This document shows, one piece after another, positions 13,800-16,467 of a stretch of 16,467 bases of DNA (position 1 is the stretch's first letter; each line of letters starts with the position of its first letter). The notes under the pieces were generated by a model, which was not told the DNA's origin, searched no databases, and was given only the letters and a program-made list of their open reading frames with translations. Source of the DNA: Candidatus Niyogiibacteriota bacterium (GTDB lineage: Bacteria; Patescibacteriota; Minisyncoccia; 1-14-0-10-42-19); contig JACQLG010000068.1 of NCBI GenBank assembly GCA_016204155.1, positions 1-16,467 of the forward strand, in the 5' to 3' direction. Both the position numbers and the translations under genes were made by a program.

Positions 13800-15146
13800 T
13801 CATTTGTTTATTGTATCAAACAGGAATTGCGCGAGGCGTTTGCCGGAATTGCCGTCCATAATGCCGCAGCATGCCTCCCTGAATTCTTTTCGCGCTTGGC
13901 GGTCATGCTCGGGATTTTTCATATATTCATCAATTGCGGAGAGGTATTCTTCTTTTGTTTTTGCCAAACGCACCGCGCCGATCTCAATGGGATGGGCATA
14001 ATGGTTATAATCCCACCGGTGCGTGTAATCGTAATAGCCGCGCTTTCTCGGATGGAAACCCGCAATAACAACTGGTTTGTCAAAAAAAACACCGTCAAGC
14101 GCAATGGAGGATGGTCCGCAACTTACGACATCACTATAATAAATCGCGTGCATCAGATTATCGTCATCTTCCGGGCTAATCTCTTTATCGCTTTCAACAT
14201 CATCTTTAAACTTTACCCCAGGCTTATCCCAGTACATATTCGGATATGGGGCTTTCCCCTCTAATTTCGCGATGGGGATGGTTGGCGCAAAACGAATATA
14301 CACCTGTTCGTGCCTCTTACTCAACACCTGCAATACATACGGGTCGGTATCATTATTCGGAATATACTGGTCGCCGATTATCGCATGCATAATCATTTTT
14401 TTATTCGGATCAAATCCTATTTTGTTCAAAAATGCTTCGCGAGATATTTTTGGACCTCGAAAATACTTATCATAATGAGGAATGCCTACGACTGTTATAT
14501 TGTTTTCTTTAAAATCATGAAAACGGACGGCGTCGTCCCGAAGACGAGACGTTGCCGTGATCAAATGATCGGGCAACGCCCTCACGATGCCATGAAGCGT
14601 CAAATTGTCCCATGAACGAACCATGCCATAGACAGGTACGCGATTTCGTTTTGACTCCTGCACCAATTCCACGTCCCGTTCATTTAAAATATCCGCCACA
14701 AACACAAGATCTGGTTTATATTTTTGAAAATAAGCATCCCACCGTCCCGCATAGGCGGTATGAAAATCGAGGAAGCGAAGAAGCGCCCGCGCGGGATAAA
14801 GCCGAAGGATGGGTTCTAGTAAAGACATGCCAAGCCAATAGAAAAACTTCCCCTCCCGACGCCATTTGAGTTTTCGTTCGATGCGGGCAGATGCCGTATG
14901 ATGAGCAAATTTCGCGACGCGCTTCCATAACAGGGTCCACCGGTTCATTGAGGGCCAAGGCATTATGACATTCTCAATAGAGACACGCGGCAGCGAGAAA
15001 TTTTCTTCAAAATAATCCTTTTTATAGTTCAGTATAAAAACAATAACGCGTACGTTGCCGCTCTCCGAGAGCGCGTTGAGCACGTCGGTCGCCAAAATAT
15101 TTCTTGAAATAAACGGATGGAAGCTTGTAATAAAAATGGTTTTCAT
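13800..15146 (-). CDS. GT-B glycosyltransferase, CDP-glycerol glycerophosphotransferase-like
   Basis: This 448-residue protein has the two-domain organisation of GT-B transferases. The N-terminus MKTIFITSFHPFISRNIL is the first Rossmann strand. YGMVRSWDNLTLHG (about 173-186) is typical of TagB/TagF-like and capsule transferases, and SCGPSSIALDGVFFDKPVV (342-360) is the nucleotide-binding region (compare SGPSSTALEG-type motifs). No membrane segment is evident, so it probably acts at the cytoplasmic face of the membrane, adding a sugar or polyol phosphate to the glycan. Its start overlaps the AbiEii-like gene's stop by 4 bp. A 13-codon echo of its own 5' end lies upstream at 16422-16463. The donor cannot be named. 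Confidence 0.8.
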   Translation of the reverse strand: MKTIFITSFHPFISRNILATDVLNALSESGNVRVIVFILNYKKDYFEENFSLPRVSIENVIMPWPSMNRWTLLWKRVAKFAHHTASARIERKLKWRREGKFFYWLGMSLLEPILRLYPARALLRFLDFHTAYAGRWDAYFQKYKPDLVFVADILNERDVELVQESKRNRVPVYGMVRSWDNLTLHGIVRALPDHLITATSRLRDDAVRFHDFKENNITVVGIPHYDKYFRGPKISREAFLNKIGFDPNKKMIMHAIIGDQYIPNNDTDPYVLQVLSKRHEQVYIRFAPTIPIAKLEGKAPYPNMYWDKPGVKFKDDVESDKEISPEDDDNLMHAIYYSDVVSCGPSSIALDGVFFDKPVVIAGFHPRKRGYYDYTHRWDYNHYAHPIEIGAVRLAKTKEEYLSAIDEYMKNPEHDRQARKEFREACCGIMDGNSGKRLAQFLFDTINK

Positions 15147-15754
15147 AGCTGAGAAAGAATTTTCTTCTTAAAATCAGAAAAGTGTTTTTGGTTCAAATTG
15201 AGCTCTTCTACCGCCTTCGTATGAGCAAAAATGGATCGTAATTCTGCCAAAAGATCATCCCCGTCATATTCCCGCACGAATGCCTTGAATTGCTCAAACG
15301 CAATTGAATCATAATACAACAAACTTATGATGTCTATCTTGTCTTTCTTGCCTTTGAGACTTCCTTTACGTTGGGCGTAGGCGCACAGTTTCAAAATAAG
15401 CAATATCTCTTTGGAAGGCACGAGGAAACCTTCGCGCGAAACAGCGTTTTTAAAAACTATTTCCGCGGGCAGACCGATATGAGACCAGTGCGCAAGATAG
15501 ATATCAACATCAAAGCCATCGAGTTCTATCTCGTATTTTTTGAGACGCTCATTTTTTCTGACATCAAATTCCATTTTAAGCCGCCCTAATACTGCCGGCT
15601 CAACTATGATATCGATATCCTTGGATTTGAGCGCTTTTGTATAGAAAAAAACAGCCCACCCGCCTATCAAAACAAAGGTGTAGTGTTTTCGCAGCTCTTG
15701 AAGAACCTTGAAACTTTTATCCGTTACGTGGGAATGCCAAAACTCCTCCTTCAT
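15143..15754 (-). CDS. AbiEii-like nucleotidyltransferase (probable toxin of a two-gene module)
   Basis: This 203-residue protein belongs to the polymerase-beta-like nucleotidyltransferase fold. It shows the active-site signature GGWAVFFYTKALKSKDIDIIVE (residues 31-51; Gly-Gly and Asp46/Asp48) and a third acidic site at FDVDIYL (81-87). The later block SKEILLILKLCAYAQRKGS followed by KDKIDIISLLYY is typical of AbiEii/MenT-type proteins, which in characterised systems modify tRNA or other targets with NTPs to stop growth during phage infection. It lies 5 bases after the wHTH gene, the standard antitoxin-toxin order, and overlaps the glycosyltransferase start by 4 bp. Known activity for this copy is not established; a non-toxic nucleotidyltransferase is possible. 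Confidence 0.78.
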   Translation of the reverse strand: MKEEFWHSHVTDKSFKVLQELRKHYTFVLIGGWAVFFYTKALKSKDIDIIVEPAVLGRLKMEFDVRKNERLKKYEIELDGFDVDIYLAHWSHIGLPAEIVFKNAVSREGFLVPSKEILLILKLCAYAQRKGSLKGKKDKIDIISLLYYDSIAFEQFKAFVREYDGDDLLAELRSIFAHTKAVEELNLNQKHFSDFKKKILSQL

Positions 15755-15759
15755 ACTTC

Positions 15760-16350
15760 TTACAAAATATCGCGCTCTAATTCTTTAAGAAAATCTTTCG
15801 CATACCATTCGGGCGCGTTCCAAATATCCACAAAAATTTGTTCAAAGATCGGATCTTGATACGTTCTTAACCACGAATCCGACTCCAATACGAAAAAATT
15901 AGGAGAAGAAGATTTAAATTCTTTATCAGCAATTCTCTCGCGAATCGCATCCACACGCTCTTTCCCCGCATACACATACAGATGATCGTATTCGGCAGGT
16001 TCCTTACGGTATCCCATCCGAAAAGCGCTATAAAGGCCGAATCGCACATGAGGCGGCATCACAGCTTCAACCTCTTTTATACTGCCTTGAAGCGCGCTTT
16101 GATAGATGATGTCTTTCTCAAAAGCGCGCTCTGTTGCCCAAAAATAAAGCAATTTACGATAATCTTCTAAAATAAAAAATCGTCCGCTTACCGTGATGCT
16201 GTTTGCCGCGCGCGGCGCCTTCAGAGCGTTAAAAACAGTGCTGACCGAAAATCCGAACTTCTCCGCAAGTTCTTTTTGCGTGAACTTAATTTTCCTATTT
16301 TGACGGCATTCAACTAATATTTCCCGCCAAATTATCTCTTTTTTGGTCAT
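15760..16350 (-). CDS. wHTH DNA-binding protein, probable AbiEi-like antitoxin/autoregulator
   Basis: The 196-residue protein begins with a helix-turn-helix region (FTQKELAEKFGFSVSTVFNAL, about 23-43, quoted here as its defining segment) followed by a short wing (NSITVSGRFFILEDYRKLL). The C-terminal part is unrecognised, with HLYVYAGKERVDAIRERI and a SWLRTYQDPIFEQIFVDIW block. That the partner downstream is an AbiEii-like nucleotidyltransferase suggests an AbiE-type toxin-antitoxin pair, in which the first protein binds the promoter and neutralises the toxin. Two inverted repeats lie 23-61 bases upstream of its ATG and are good candidates for its operator. Antitoxin function is inferred from gene order. 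Confidence 0.72.
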   Translation of the reverse strand: MTKKEIIWREILVECRQNRKIKFTQKELAEKFGFSVSTVFNALKAPRAANSITVSGRFFILEDYRKLLYFWATERAFEKDIIYQSALQGSIKEVEAVMPPHVRFGLYSAFRMGYRKEPAEYDHLYVYAGKERVDAIRERIADKEFKSSSPNFFVLESDSWLRTYQDPIFEQIFVDIWNAPEWYAKDFLKELERDIL

Positions 16351-16372
16351 TACTATCTCTTTTCGACTACTA

Positions 16373-16411
16373 ATGCCTTAAAATGGCATCATTTCGATGA
16401 TATTCGAAATG
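16373..16411. promoter_or_regulatory. Two adjacent inverted repeats, probable operator of the wHTH gene
   Basis: CATTTCGA (16390-16397) and TCGAAATG (16404-16411) are a perfect 8-bp inverted repeat with a 6-base spacer. Immediately beside it, ATGCC (16373-16377) and GGCAT (16385-16389) form a second, 5-bp inverted repeat with a 7-base spacer. They lie between the ATG of the wHTH gene and the degenerate gene start at 16463, where its promoter should be. Confidence 0.6.
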
Positions 16412-16421
16412 AGAATATGTG

Positions 16422-16463
16422 TCAAACAGACAGATGAAAACTTGTAATAAAGATTATCTTCAT
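16422..16463 (-). pseudogene. Degenerate 5' fragment of the glycosyltransferase gene
   Basis: A 13-codon frame ending in TGA reads MKIIFITSFHLSV and matches the start of the glycosyltransferase at 13800-15146 (MKTIFITSFHPFI). The DNA agrees at about 32 of 42 positions, and the stop corresponds to a TCA serine codon in the intact gene. The fragment sits upstream of the wHTH/AbiEii-like pair, the intact gene downstream. It is short, so chance similarity between starts of related glycosyltransferases cannot be fully excluded. Confidence 0.6.
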
Positions 16464-16467
16464 AAAA

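Noticed and set aside
1..16467. UGA recoding, or tRNA/rRNA genes
   Set aside because: Several clear genes end in TGA, often inside ATGA overlaps, so the standard stop use holds. I found no tRNA-like cloverleaf or rRNA sequence by eye.
1..16467. Insertion sequence or integrase responsible for the cassettes
   Set aside because: No transposase, recombinase, or terminal inverted repeats with short target duplications could be recognised in any frame.

Overview
The window looks like a surface-glycan locus from a member of the Candidate Phyla Radiation (Patescibacteria, probably Parcubacteria-like). This is inferred from the compact, single-strand gene packing with 4-bp ATGA overlaps, the weak ribosome binding sites, a PaaX/Cas2-like protein with a hydrophobic N-terminal segment, and a GC-rich palindromic peptide-coding insert of a kind I associate with these genomes. 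TGA is used as a stop throughout, so this is not a UGA-recoding lineage. Nearly every gene lies on the minus strand, so transcription runs from right to left.

Right end to centre (about 16463 to 9061). The order of transcription is: a wHTH plus nucleotidyltransferase pair resembling AbiE-type antitoxin and toxin; a GT-B, CDP-glycerol-transferase-like glycosyltransferase; a 36-codon fragment of a pyruvate-kinase 5' end; a fusion of an HxGH nucleotidyltransferase with APS kinase; a TauE/SafE (TSUP) transporter; a short, divergent pyruvate-kinase-like protein; a sulfotransferase; and a zinc-ribbon SAM methyltransferase. Transporter, APS kinase and sulfotransferase together suggest a small sulfation cassette that could decorate the glycan with sulfate.

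Centre (8974 to 5595): an asparagine-synthetase-type amidotransferase, then TylF-like and FkbM-like methyltransferases.

Left (5540 to 1): a membrane-segment/wHTH/Cas2-fold regulator, then rfbF and rfbG (CDP-glucose synthesis and 4,6-dehydration), a second sugar nucleotidyltransferase, an HD-domain hydrolase, an RmlC-type epimerase, a small secreted protein on the opposite strand, and the first codons of another gene. A 38-bp near-palindrome occurs twice, once upstream of the regulator and once upstream of rfbF. It is probably the regulator's operator and would link it to the CDP-sugar operon.

The most unusual structural signal is a recurring one. Three accessory insertions (the small secreted gene, the APS-kinase/TSUP pair, the AbiE-like pair) are each bounded by a degenerate echo of the end of a neighbouring gene (rfbC 3' end, pyruvate-kinase 5' end, glycosyltransferase 5' end), while the intact gene copy lies on the other side. 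This suggests that cassettes enter the locus by a process that regenerates the interrupted gene.
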